Assembly (NCBI GenBank): GCA_027627225.1
Contig: CM051029.1
Span: 1,797,501-1,861,500 of the forward strand
From: Congeria kusceri
Lineage: Eukaryota > Mollusca > Bivalvia > Myida > Dreissenidae
Length of the DNA: 64,000 nucleotides
Direction of reading: 5' to 3'
The translations under genes and the position numbers were made by a program. Position 1 is the first letter of the stretch; each line of letters begins with the position of its first letter. A model generated the notes under the pieces. That model made no database searches. It saw nothing but the letters and a program-made list of their open reading frames with translations, and was not told the DNA's origin. Below, one piece after another: positions 23,363 to 34,400 of the stretch.

Positions 23363-26300
23363 AGACAGAGAGAGAGACAGAGAGACAGAGAGAGATAGAG
23401 AGAGGGAGGGAGAGAGAGAGACAGACAGAGAGAGAGTCACTTCAGCAATAGGTGGCAGCAACATTCTTTTTCAAGGTCTAACAACTCTGCCTCTCAAGTA
23501 TGGCTCTACATTTACTATTTGGAACTTCAGTATAATTTAATTAGTTTGTGATATCCGGAGTTTCTCGTTAGGTCCACCGAAATGCAGAAAAAAACAATGC
23601 TGGTAAAAATCCACAAATTCCATTCTCGTTGTTAGAAACAGAAAGTGAAAGCGTGTGATTTGCCAGAAGAGTAAACATGAAGTTCCATGAAATAAACATG
23701 TATTCGTTTAAAAAAATCAGACATTATCAAACATATCATAATAAAATTATACTCGAAGATAGATAATCTTTTACAAAAAATGTAGTTTAACATCATATTG
23801 ACGATTTAATCAATTAGTCATGTTTGTGTATTTTAGGTACGGGGAGTAATACACTGGCCTTGATCATGGCTAAATTGAAAGCAAAGTACTGAAAGCAATG
23901 AATCAGTTTTAATACGTAAAAAGTGAGATAACGTGGATAAATAGAATATTAGGTAAGTGTTGAATAAAGTTCAAGTTTATTATGGTCGGCTCGAAAAAGA
24001 AAAGCACGCGCCAAGACTCGCATGATGCACTTTATCTATATTCAACACTAACCTTATATTATCTAGATAACAATTAAAACAATAAGATATAAACATCTCC
24101 TAACATGGAAACACACAACGATGTCGCGAGTTCAAAAATAAGAGTAAGCGTGTGCCCTGGTTTTACGGTTTAAATTTTAAACAATGGTGCCGTCCAGTTG
24201 TTACGGCGTGTCGTTTACAGATACAGAACTGATATTTGTCATGTTTTATTGGTTTGTGTTTATTGTATTACATGTTAATGTAATTATACTTTTGGTAGTG
24301 AAATACTTAAAGCATCAAGCATCTGTTTTGATAATGACAAGTACATTATTTAAGGTCTTAGGTCTTACAGTTGAGATGTGACTTTTTAGTATTTACTGCC
24401 GGGTGTTAATTAGCAGAATCACTATTGTTGCACAAAACCTTTTGCAGAACATGGTCGGAGAAGAGTTGGAGAAATTAGTTGCTTATTATGGCGTTTGGCA
24501 GAATTTGTTTTAATGAAGATGGACAAGAAATGATTATTTTGCGCATTTTGTTCGCCTCTGATTTTATCGAAAATGAAACACACTAGTTTTATTTTCATTT
24601 TGCTCGCTCGTTTTTTTTGCATTGCAATTAGAAGGTATCATCCATTATCTTCCGTGTATTTCCTTCGTTCACACAGCGATTCCAAATGTAGACTTTTACT
24701 TTCGGCTTTGCTGTCTTGTATGCTTCTTCTTTGATTCAACTCTGATCTATTATCTCAGATAAAGACATCAAAATAACCTATTTACACACTCTTGAGATTT
24801 GAATGTCAAAATATAGGTTTCAGCGCTAAAAAAGCTAAATATTCTTTGAAAAATAACAGTTAAAAGCTGTGGCAGGAAAATACCATGACCGGATGTAAAG
24901 TCTGTTCCACTTACCATGTTAGCTATTACAATTGCTGTTTCTTTATCAATGACACACTATTTCCAGTACATGTCTATGCCAGAAGTGTTGTTTGGTTTCT
25001 TAATAATATAAAATTTAATAACGGAAGATACATACATGAGCAATAAGAACACTGTGAATGAAATTTCCATTTTGTAGAGTGTTCGAAACAATGGTTGAGC
25101 ATTTATTCAGAGTATTTCGAAAATCAAAGCTCATTTAATTCAGGTGTGGCCTGTCAATCGAAACAGAGGTTTTGTTTCGATTTAAAATGCATAAATACAA
25201 TACGACATTCTACCAAATGTATGGTGTCTGTAAATTGTTTCATTTCCAGTGCCGCTCACTTCTTTGACCATTCAACCAGAGGCACCCCTTTCGTACCCTG
25301 TTCTCAATGTCCCATCGACGTTCACATGCATCACTTCACAGAGCCGACCTGCGCCTACTATTCAATGGTTTAATGATAAGGTGAACATCACCAACCTGGC
25401 AAAATATACATACTCCGCTGACGTGGCAATAAGCAGTTTGCAATATACACCGAACTCGTACGAGTATAGTGGAGGAAATTTATCCTGTGTTGCAAGTTAT
25501 GAGTTTAAAACCATTATCACAGTTCTAACAACCACAAAGAGCATTCGCGTACAATGTAAGTACTTTATTACTGTTTAAATTTACATTCTGTCTTTAGTTT
25601 CCATGAGTGTATGCGTCGTGTTAAAGCTATTCTGTATTTTAGTGTTTATATAGAAATGATGGAACACCAAAATATGTCTGGTTATTCGAACAAAACTGTG
25701 GATAATCGTTTATTCAACGGGTCAATTTACTTTCAGCTAAATATTTGAGACGTTGTCATGTTTTCTTTTTATCCAGTCCCCGTTTCCAAACCGATATTGA
25801 CTGTCAACAACATAAGTATATCTAGCACGATCACTATACGAGAGGGCAGATTTATATATTTGAATTGTTCCTCCTCCGGATATCCATCTCCCTCTTATCA
25901 CTGGACCTACCCAGGAGGACAGTCCGTCGGTGCCCTGTTGTCGTTAAACGTCACTCGCACTAACGGACGCGTTTCATGCATGGCATTGAACTTCATGTAT
26001 TCATTGAATGGAACCAATAGTACACAGTCCACACAGAACTTTACCGCACTGGATATACATTTGCTATGTAAGCAGTGTTCAATGTTATGTTGAAATGTAT
26101 AATGTTCAATGTTCTTAGAACTTCCAACATGTATATTTTATTCTACTGCAATTATCATTGAATACTATATTGTGATTTCTGCAATTACAGATCCGCCATC
26201 CATAACACGATTATTAAATAAGGACATCAATTTAGAAATCGTTGATAGCAATATCAGAGTACTGAGAGGTGACAACATCAGCATTGAATGTGCGAGTGAC

Positions 26301-29300
26301 GCCAATCCCCCGGCTACTGTATTCTGGCAAGGACACAATGTCAATTACTCTACACTGACAGTGACCAGTGTACTGCATGATACAGTCTGGACATGCACAG
26401 CAACAAACACTATGACAGAAACTGACGGAACGACATCAACAGGCACTGTGACCAGAAACGTATCCGCTACAGTATTATGTAATTGCAATACCCATATGTT
26501 GAGTACAAGTTAACAATTCGTATACGTATTATAATTTACCAGATTCGTAACTGATCTTCTTTCAGTATATGATCATATGATTTGTTACGGAGGAAGTATC
26601 ATCATCCTCTCAAACACGGCCTCAATGCACGTTTACGTTTGTAAAATATAGATGTTGCATTACTGGTGGATAAGGAAACAATCAATAACATATTGTATTC
26701 CTAGTAAAATGCTTCACTTGCACCGTTCATACCAAATTATGTATGTTGTTCTCGCTTTTTATTTTTGTTAAATATTAGCGATGCATTTTACGGAATCCTG
26801 AGTCAGCCAGTAGCATTCAGACATGTATAAAACCACTAAAATGCGACAACGCGAAGTGCATTTCGATTCTTTGGATATTTTGCAATTTGTTGTTAGAATG
26901 TTTCAGTTAATTGTTTAGTAAATAGTTAAACATTTCCTTATATGTAACAATTAACTATAAATCAAAATATTATTTTTTTCGTAGACGGTCCTGTCGTTCC
27001 TACGATCACGTATAGCATTCTACAACACTCAGATACAAGTTCGATTGCAACAAACGAAATCATTAGAGTTATAGTAGGAAGTACTGTTCGGTTGATGTGT
27101 TCAGTAGACAGTGTGCCAACTTCAATATACTCATGGGGCTCCGGACACGACGGGAACATTCGAAACATACCTAGTATCATGCGCACAACGGTCAAGAACT
27201 ACACATGCACGGTAAAGAATATCATGAACACCACATTTAAAGGAAACGTTAATGGAAACAACCATTCATCAGTAAACCTGAACTTACTGTGTAAGTATTA
27301 TAGCCGACTATTTTGTTTACCATTCAATATTAAGGCATTACATATGTAGTTGTTTTTTATCAATGTATTAGCCAATAGTTATTACCTTTCAGATGGTCCT
27401 GAGAATATAGAAGCAAAATTCAACAACATCAAACAGATAGACCAACTTCTGAAAGTTGTCAAAGGCTGGTCGTTCACAATAGCATGTTTTGCAAGCAGTA
27501 ATCCAGCTCCTAGGTTTTCTTGGTATGGCCCTGCAGCCCAACAAGGAAATGTCCTATCTATTACCAATGCGAGCACTGACATGGACGGGAATTTAACATG
27601 CAACTCAGTTAACACCATGGTAGATAGCGTGCGATATAGCGTAAACGAGACAGCGCACCTAACAATTACACTTGATATACTATGTAAGTAATGTTAGCCA
27701 AAATGGACCTTATTTGTACATGTACACGGATTGCTATGTAAGTAATGTTAACAAATACTGACTTTGTTTGTACAGAGATTCGTTTTATTTTAATATCACA
27801 CTCGTTCTAGATTTTGAATATGAATGCCCATTATTGATTTCCTTCTTGCGATGGTATTACATTCAAAAATGCATAACATAAAAGTGGTTTTCATAAATAA
27901 CTGCATGTATACCTACATGTTAATTGCATAGTCTTAAAAATGTATGATACGATTAATTGATGCTACAGACCCACCGGCTGTTCAAGTTTTGCAGAACCAA
28001 AGCGCTCTACTCAACACGTCTCTAACGGTTACATGCATCATAACAAATGTTGGTAATCCACCAGCCTCAATCTTTACATGGATAAGGAAAGACACGAGTA
28101 CAGTGGTGGGTACAGGGCAAACACTAACAATAAACAACACTGGATTGGACGATGAAGGGGAATACCAATGTAATGCATCAAACATAATGCAGCCTATTGG
28201 AAATGAGGTTGTGTACGGATTAAGTCAATCGACATTCTTTATAAATGTTGAATGTAAGTTAAATAATTACTACGTTTTTATTTAACTAATGTTTTAATTT
28301 TCATTTGAAAATTATATGGAAATAACATTCATTCTGTTGGCATCACAAATATAAAGTTGTTTAATCATCAGGACAAATACGTATCTGAGTTAACACAATT
28401 CCGGCGTTTGTAGAAGTGGTGAGAAAAACGTTCGAAAAAGTGTGTTAAATGTTTCTATAGCAAATATCTGGCACGGTGCAATGTTTTTGTATTATAATGT
28501 TTATTCGCCACTCCGTGTTTTGCTTTTTGTCCCAGCCTTCTTAACTCTTGGAAAATTAATGTATAATTGACCGAAGCGTTATTAACCACAATAAACTGTA
28601 ATTATTTATCCATTATTTTCTACCACATTTTCTTAAATAGTTCCTGCTGTGTATCATACAATAGCCACTTTATTCAAAAAGATTGTAGTGTTATATTGGT
28701 GTTCAAACATATATTTCACAAGCAAGTTTTATTCCAGACGGGGCATATATACGGGCATTCAAAGCAAATGAATCAAGCATTAACATTACTGTTGACCAAG
28801 GTGAAACATTAGAGCTGGTATGTGAGGCCGATGGTGACCCTCAACCTACTGTTCGTATCGTCAATGCAACTCGTGGAAATGAAACAATCCTTGTTGAGAC
28901 TGAAGCACATGAAGCCAAATCTCACATACATCGAGCAAGATGTGAATATGATGCTGGAAGCTATAAATGCCTCGCCAACAACCGTTTTAACCAAGGACAA
29001 CACAAACAGTCACTGGCTCTATTCGTTAACTGTAAGTAATGAGGTGCATATGTATATCAAACCGTACTTAGTAACGAGTACATATATTCCCTATACATAT
29101 GTCAAAGCGCATACAATACAACTGTGTTCTTGCACAGGTGCGCCAAGAGCGTCGCCATTTTCACCTCCTATAACAGAACAGTACAGAGCTCCTAACGACT
29201 CGGCTGTGTTTACCTTCACAATCATGGCCTATCCTGAGCCAAAACCTTCAGACTTCAGTTGGTACAAACGTGTAGATGATAGATGGAAAGATGTGTCCAG

Positions 29301-31268
29301 TGACTCCAATAACTTTCTGATTAATACCTCGGATGACAATATGCAGACTCAAATGGTGATTTTCCGTGTGCAGTTTGGAGATTATGGAGACTACATGGTG
29401 AACGTTTCCAACACATTGGGTTCAGTAGCGCAAGTGTTTACCTTACACGCACAGTGTATGTATCTATAACAACGTTGAGTTTGTTCGTTTTTTTAATTAT
29501 GTTCTAACACAACACATAGTAACACTTAACTAGAGCTAAGTATTGATGAAGTTAGTAGATTCGCAGTAATAATCGCGTATGTATATACATAGGTTTCATT
29601 ATTTATTTGAGTACAATTATTTTAGCCAAACCATATGTTCCGAAGGACTTGCTTATTGACCGAGTAGGAAAAAAGGACATTGTTATTACATGGGTTCCTG
29701 GTTTTAATGGCGGTCTGGATCAGAACTTCACTTATTAATACAAAGAAGTCGATATTGAAATCTGGAGAGATATATGCGTAGCAGGTTCTGTTATAAGCTA
29801 TACCTGGGCTATTGAGGGATTAAAACCTGGCACGACTTACTAAATCAAAATGCTGGCAGGAAACAAAATAGGCAAATCAGAGTGGACTAAGGAAATAAGG
29901 GAAACAACCCTAGTTGACACAGGAACGGTGTTTACTCACTATAGTATTAAATATAAATGATAAAACTCGATATTAGCAAAGATAAGCAAAACCAATTAAA
30001 TGGTTCCATTGTCATATGATGTATATATTGAATATTTGATTTCAGTTGAGAGTAGCCCTGAAACGTCAGTTGTGGGTGGTGTAGTAGGTGGCGTCTTGGG
30101 GGGTGTTGTCATCGTGATTGCTGTGTCCATCCTGCTATGGAGACATATATCGCATGGTGAATACGTGTCGCATTGTATTGAGCTGTATAACCTTTGCATA
30201 TACATGTACATGCTCATTTGGTGTATTGGTTTGTGGTTTATTATGTAATAGATCACAGTTATTTGTGGAGCAGCAGAACGAGTTTAGGAGATCTAGTGTT
30301 TTGCAGTTTATTGAACAAGTGTATTTGTGGAATTCGTACTTGATCTCAAAACTGGCTGCTAATGAATTATCAAATAAAAATAACAACATCACAACCTGTA
30401 ACATGCATAACATATTATAAAACAATTACTTAGACTGATATTTATTTATATCAATAACAGCATAGTGACTTCAATTATTTTAGGGCGAAACGAGTCCAAC
30501 ACATACCAAAGGCATACCAACTCGACTGACCAGTACGAAGATCTTGTCAGAGAACCGTAAGTCAATGTATATACAAACATGTGCACGTTGATATATCATA
30601 TAAATTATTTGACCAATTGCAAATATTATAACTTGTAAGTGTGTGATTTATCACTTTATTAAAATAAACCGTTGTCAACGGTAACAACAAAAACATAGGT
30701 AATTAATCACATCAGGGTGCTAGTCATACAATAACATCTAATAATGATATTAAAATGGGTGCATTTAGACGAAACAACGATGCCTCAAACACAGATGGAA
30801 GTTATGAAACATGTAGAATTGGTAAGATTTCATATATCAGTTCATTATTGATGTCAACTATATCAAACCCGGATACATAATAAAGATAATACATCTTATG
30901 ATTCTGCTTTTATATTTGTTAACAAGTGTCACCTTTAAGATTAAAAACAACACAACGAAACAATAAGTTGTTTCGCATCTACCTCGCCTCAGTTTTAATT
31001 AATTGTTCCCCTGACTGTCTGTGTTGTTTTCTTGACAATTACTTTTTCGTTTCATGTTCTATCAGATTCTGCAGATTCTCACCATGATAATAAGTATGAG
31101 ACACTTGCAGAACTAAAATTCCGTGAATAGTCGAGTCTAACTCCTTACGAAACTCAAGGAGACATCACATCTTCCACAGATAATCAGCCTAGTATGCCAG
31201 CATTAAGACAAACTGTGTCGGCAACTGATGATCGGGACTACGTTAATATGACGTTGTCAACTCTTTAA
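22432..31268 (+). CDS. Gene A: nine-Ig, FN3, single-pass receptor (15 exons)
   Basis: Exons: 22432-22489, 22671-23015, 25250-25555, 25777-26067, 26191-26478, 26985-27290, 27393-27683, 27969-28253, 28738-29031, 29138-29455, 29626-about 29928, 30046-30156, 30484-30556, 30769-30821, 31066-31130 (frame traceable to 31268). They give a signal peptide, nine Ig-like domains, an FN3 domain, a Gly-rich membrane span and a tyrosine-bearing tail. This domain order is like nephrin-type and Siglec-type adhesion receptors, but orthology is not claimed. Introns up to the tail are phase 1. Damage: two stops and no clear phase-1 donor in the FN3 exon, and a TAG in the last exon. Skipping the FN3 exon would keep frame and give a truncated-tail receptor. 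It is therefore either a decaying gene or one with an altered mature form. Confidence 0.75.
22671..23015 (+). CDS. Gene A exon 2, Ig domain 1
   Basis: 345 nt, phase 1-1. Core residues are present: SFTCS on strand B, VAWYK on strand C, RWYCK on strand F. It also has four extra cysteines (GKCNT, LQCSCKSS, IYICS), so additional disulfides are likely. The unit 2 copy is the same length but inactivated. Confidence 0.85.
23087..23284. repeat. (CTA)n microsatellite in gene A intron 2
   Basis: Near-continuous CTA/ACA triplets starting about 70 nt after the exon 2 donor. Unit 2 has the same tract, longer, at 54779-55093. Frames through it (poly-Thr, poly-Tyr) are artefacts. Confidence 0.97.
23311..23436. 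repeat. (GA)n microsatellite
   Basis: AG dinucleotide repeat with GGGA and CAGA variants, immediately after the CTA tract. Absent from unit 2, which holds about 2.1 kb of other DNA at this point. Confidence 0.97.
23946..24060. repeat. Long inverted repeat (hairpin), copy 1
   Basis: Left arm around GGTAAGTGTTGAATAAAG and right arm around TATTCAACACTAACCTTATA can pair over about 35 bases with mismatches. The loop is about 36 nt. Copy 2 at 57738-57849 pairs better. Confidence 0.75.
25250..25555 (+). CDS. Gene A exon 3, Ig domain 2
   Basis: 306 nt, phase 1-1. TFTCI, IQWFN and LSCVA give the Cys-Trp-Cys core. The PAPTIQW stretch is typical of I-set or C2-set domains. No counterpart in unit 2. 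Confidence 0.85.
25777..26067 (+). CDS. Gene A exon 4, Ig domain 3
   Basis: 291 nt, phase 1-1, donor gtaagc. Core is YLNCS, YHWTY and VSCMA. Ends with sequons NGTNST. Confidence 0.85.
26191..26478 (+). CDS. Gene A exon 5, Ig domain 4
   Basis: 288 nt, phase 1-1, donor gtaatt (weaker than its neighbours). Core is SIECA, VFWQG and WTCTATNTM. The NTM or NIM ending recurs in the next three domains. Confidence 0.85.
26985..27290 (+). CDS. Gene A exon 6, Ig domain 5
   Basis: 306 nt, phase 1-1. Core is RLMCS, YSWGS and YTCTVKNIM. Confidence 0.85.
27393..27683 (+). CDS. Gene A exon 7, Ig domain 6
   Basis: 291 nt, phase 1-1. Core is TIACF, FSWYG and LTCNSVNTM. It has the closest similarity to domains 4 and 5. 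Confidence 0.85.
27969..28253 (+). CDS. Gene A exon 8, Ig domain 7
   Basis: 285 nt, phase 1-1. Core is TVTCI, FTWIR and the classical DEGEYQCNASNIM (DxGxYxC). Confidence 0.87.
28738..29031 (+). CDS. Gene A exon 9, Ig domain 8 (no core Trp)
   Basis: 294 nt, phase 1-1. ELVCEADGDPQP and DAGSYKCLANN keep both cysteines, but where strand C should carry Trp the sequence reads TVRIVNAT. An extra Cys lies in ARCEYD. The frame and splice sites are intact. Confidence 0.83.
29138..29455 (+). CDS. Gene A exon 10, Ig domain 9 (no disulfide)
   Basis: 318 nt, phase 1-1, donor gtatgt. Keeps FSWYK on strand C, but strand B reads AVFTFTI and strand F reads DYGDYMVNV, so both disulfide cysteines are replaced by hydrophobic residues. 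Membrane-proximal Ig domains of adhesion receptors sometimes show this. Confidence 0.8.
29626..29928 (+). pseudogene. Gene A exon 11, fibronectin-III with two stops
   Basis: The frame gives an FN3 pattern: DIVITWVPG (B strand Trp), FTY...YKEV, then EGLKPGTTY and AGNKIGKS. In-frame TAA codons fall at 29736-29738 and 29841-29843, at positions where Gln (CAA) would fit. No phase-1 GT donor occurs at the expected 3-prime end. Leaving this exon out joins exons 10 and 12 in frame. Confidence 0.75.
30046..30156 (+). CDS. Gene A exon 12, transmembrane span
   Basis: 111 nt, phase 1-1. Encodes a Gly- and Val-rich span with GGVVGGVLGGVV, then VIVIAVSILLW and a basic RHISH end. Repeated GxxxG spacing would favour helix-helix packing. 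The minus-strand and other-frame ORFs here are shadows. Confidence 0.85.
30484..30556 (+). CDS. Gene A exon 13, cytoplasmic tail part 1
   Basis: 73 nt, phase 1 in and 2 out. Encodes RNESNTYQRH and QYEDLVREP. YEDL is a YxxL motif but lacks the hydrophobic residue at -2 needed for an ITIM. Confidence 0.7.
30769..30821 (+). CDS. Gene A exon 14, cytoplasmic tail part 2
   Basis: 53 nt, phase 2 in and 1 out, donor gtaaga. Encodes RNNDASNTDGSYETCRI, which resembles exon 13 at its start (RN-x-x-(A)SNT) and may be a duplicate of it. A degraded relative is seen at 58337-58388. Confidence 0.65.
31066..31268 (+). CDS. Gene A exon 15, terminal tail exon (early stop)
   Basis: Acceptor atcag; a second in-frame acceptor nine bases on (31075) would also work. 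The frame gives KYETLAELKFRE and then TAG at 31128-31130. Past the stop it remains open to TAA at 31266-31268 and contains DYVNMTLSTL. The homologous exon at 58613-58872 has a Tyr codon (TAT) where this has TAG, so the stop looks secondary. Confidence 0.7.
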
Positions 31269-31329
31269 GTGTGGCACAAATGATTTGCTGAAAATGAACT
31301 GTTACGTAATGAGACAGGGGATCTTTGTT

Positions 31330-31800
31330 GTGTTGGCAATAGCTTATTATCGGATTGTATTTGTAGAATTATACATACCCGTATTGATTTGCCGGGATAT
31401 ATATGTAGAATTAGACATGACATTATTGAATTGTTGGGCGTTATATGTAAAATCATGCATTACATTATTGTATTGTCGGATGATATATTATGCATACGTG
31501 AATTGATATATGGGCTTATATTTGAAGCATTATGTATTCCATATGTTATACTTTAATAGAATTGTCGTGTGATATATAAAGTCCACATGCTTACTGCTTA
31601 AATATCGTTTACATTTATGGATATGAAACATGATGCATAACGTAATTGAAGCATTGGGTGATGCATATAATATCATACAATATCATACACAAGTAAATTG
31701 AAATATTGAGCGATATATTACGCATTTCGCATAGCATAATGATATGTTTCGGATAATAAATGAAATATTATACATAATATACTTGCAGCGAAACATGATT
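31330..31800. repeat. Degenerate ~42-bp repeat downstream of gene A
   Basis: Units beginning 'attg(t/a)(a/t)ttg' followed by 'tatatgtagaat' and 'catgcatta' variants recur every 40-50 bp from about 31341. Found only after gene A in unit 1. Confidence 0.55.
31755..31760 (+). terminator. Candidate poly(A) signal for gene A
   Basis: AATAAA about 490 nt beyond the final in-frame stop, at the end of a degenerate repeat tract. Weak evidence on its own in AT-rich DNA. Confidence 0.3.
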
Positions 31801-32300
31801 TTTATTTTAATTGTATTATGTTAAAATCCTTGAATTGTATTGATTGTATTTTAAATTGCCGTATGTTGCTGAATCAGATAAAAATGTACGAATAACGTAT
31901 TGAAGAATGGGCCGAATTAATTACACCATTCACATTTGATTTTATTTCAACTTCGAAAAGCTGATGGCTATGTTACGAACATATGCTTACATAACGTATA
32001 TACCGATATTTTAATAACAATCACATAAACGCTAGGTTATTTTCAAATTCAGTAAACAATTGAACGTGTATCATTATATTCGTAAGACGTATTGTCACTT
32101 CTCATATGATTTCTGTTAACATCGACGTTCGATCCTAATTTAATAGAACACAGCTACAGTGGGGTTAGGGATTTTGTTCCGCACATTAGGGCGGATTAAT
32201 TTGCATGCCGATTTTTTATGGATTAATCTCTAACAATCCAGTTTTCAGCAAGTTGTTAGAGGTTGTTTGAGTTTTATAGGGACTATTAAGGATTATTAAA
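31801..32300. other. AT-rich spacer
   Basis: No exon, RNA or repeat could be supported. Confidence 0.5.
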
Positions 32301-32500
32301 GATGCTAGAGTACTGCGAATGCGTAGGGGTGAAAAGGTGTGGCTAACGAAGGATGACTTAGTACTGCGCATGCGTAGGGCTGAAAAGGCGGGGTTTATTG
32401 ATTGGACAACGGTTGAATGGGCGTGGTTTATTTATGTGCGCAATCGATAGCCAATGAAGTTTAATGCCTTGAACGATAACCCCGCCCACTAATCATGCCA
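32300..32500. promoter_or_regulatory. GC-box, CCAAT and NRF1-like cluster
   Basis: Contains TGCGCATGCG (32365-32374) and a sister copy ctgcgaatgcg 51 bp upstream, GGCGGGG near 32388, ATTGG (32401-32405), GGGCGTGG (32419-32426), CCAAT (32451-32455) and CCCCGCCC (32480-32487). The GC and CCAAT boxes are arranged in mirror order. It could be a small bidirectional promoter or the inverted ends of a transposon. No transcript start is evident nearby. Confidence 0.4.
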
Positions 32501-33880
32501 TTCAATCATGTTACATTTATGTGACAATAGGCTTAATAACATATTATTGATATTTAAAATTTACATGAAATATGCTGCAATTGATTGGCCCAACTGTATT
32601 ATAAAGCCAGTGATTAAATGTATACAAACAACATTGTTATTCCCAAGATTCATGTTTATTCTTTTTTTATTTTAAGATAATATTTATTTTTGATGATTTA
32701 AGTTTCGCTGACTGTTCAGCAATTATTTTTTTAATAATAATGAATAATGAAAAAATGATAAAAATACCTTTAAACTTCAAGAATTAACACATTAATTAAT
32801 GTATTTTAAGACAGAACTAACTGAATTAATTACAAATTAAATATTAAAAATCAATAAAATCTTATTAAAACATATTAAATATCATTAAGAGCATTACTAA
32901 ATACACCCATGCACTTTACAGAATTAATTCAGAAATATGTTCTACCTCATAAGTTGAATTTATATTCTATAAACATGAGTAATTAAATTATTATTTTAAA
33001 ATCTGAATTGTACAGCCACTATTTTTTAACAATGTTACTGTGTGCGCAAATGTCGCCTGCAACTTACTTTCCCGAAACAACATTTTTTGATTAATGCCGC
33101 TACTTTGAACGATGGTGCTCAATTCATACAGATACTAATACTTTTAAAACGGGATTATTGTTTTTTGTAAGAAAATGTGTATTTCCTCATTTTCAATCTA
33201 CGCAATGTATTACTGTTTATGCTATTCAATGTCGACCCGTGATACCATTCGAGCAGACAACTGCTTGAGCGATACTGTACATTTTTTGTCAGCTAGTTAT
33301 AATATTAAAGTGTTAATACAATTATACATAGTATGCCTAATTCGAACGTCGATTCATTTGTGTCATCTATCAATCAGTAAAAAATAAAATAAGGTCAGTT
33401 TAATATTTAAAACAGTAAAGTTTGTTTCGTGAAACCCGAGAACACGTTCAAATTTGGAACACACATCATCCCACTCAGTTGATGGCGACATTCAAATAAG
33501 GAAATGTACGAGTAATTATGTTTGTCATGTACTTATTGTTCTTCTATTATATATTTAATAGTCAAATAAAAATAACACAAATACCTTCAGATCTCTTGCA
33601 ACATTTCTTAAAGTTTGAATAAGTATTAACGGAATACATGTATGTGAATACAGAAGCTAGATTTGGATCGTTTTAAATCGATTGCTGGTAAAAAAGAATT
33701 GTAAATGAAAATACGCAACAAAGCTGACCAGTTTTGAAACTTCATATGCCCTCAATCCCCGTCTAATCGCCATATAATTAAAAAGTACATGTTTAAAATC
33801 ACGCGTATATCAGAAACCATCAGCACTTTTAAATTCAGTGCCTGTGATACCGCATTTTAGCTTAATACGTAAAACCATAA
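32501..33880. other. AT-rich spacer
   Basis: Very AT-rich with runs of ATTAA. The frame at 33175-33387 has no domain or splice context that can be supported. Confidence 0.5.
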
Positions 33881-33886
33881 ATAGCT

Positions 33887-34400
33887 CGATGCCCGGACCT
33901 AATCAGACAGCCGCGGGAACCTCAAGCGCTCCTACTGGATGTAGCCCGACGCCTCCGTTTCCGAGAGAGTTAGCAATTGCGCAACGCTGCTTTACTACCC
34001 ATGTATATTCCTATTGATATACAGGCAAAATGTATCAACGCCAAACGGTTTGTGCATCGATGCCCTGACCTAAACAGGCAGCCGCGAGAACCTAAAGCAC
34101 TCCTACCGGACGTGGTCCGACGCCTCTCGGCCGCACTGTTCCCGAGAAACGCATTGATATAGTCTAAATACTCAAAACGTATCCTGGCGCACGTGTTGCG
34201 AAGCACTACTCCCGGTCTGCACGCAATAGTATTAAGATATTGTATAGATAGAAAACATTATCCTGACACTCACCATTAATCCGGAACTGGGAAGTCAGCC
34301 GCAGGAGCTTCTTAAGTGGTCCAACACCTCTCCGCCGCATCGTTCCCAAGAAAGGCGCTCTGTTAGCAGCAGTGCACCGCTGTCTTACTTACCGTGTATA
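33887..34400. repeat. Three diverged GC-richer units
   Basis: A block with 'cagccgcg(g/a)gaacct', 'ctcct(a/c)', 'cgacgcctc' and 'cccgagaa' occurs at about 33889, 34058 and, more altered, 34277. The GC content stands out from its surroundings. Reciprocal open frames at 33970-34206 are probably by-products. Confidence 0.6.

Noticed and set aside
24184..24381. Hydrophobic 65-codon frame in gene A intron 2
   Set aside because: Hydrophobic, but without matching splice sites and not preserved in unit 2.
27382..27618. Minus-strand open frame of 78 codons (also 26962-27195 and 27982-28185)
   Set aside because: Shadows of plus-strand Ig exons of gene A.
29626..29928. Alternative genetic code or editing to explain the FN3 stops
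   Set aside because: All other exons use the standard code with TAA/TAG/TGA as ends. C-to-U editing would create, not remove, these stops. Decay plus exon skipping is simpler.
30484..31130. ITAM in the gene A tail
   Set aside because: YEDL and the next tyrosine are about 15 residues apart, and the second motif is YETC, so the YxxL-x(6-12)-YxxL rule fails.
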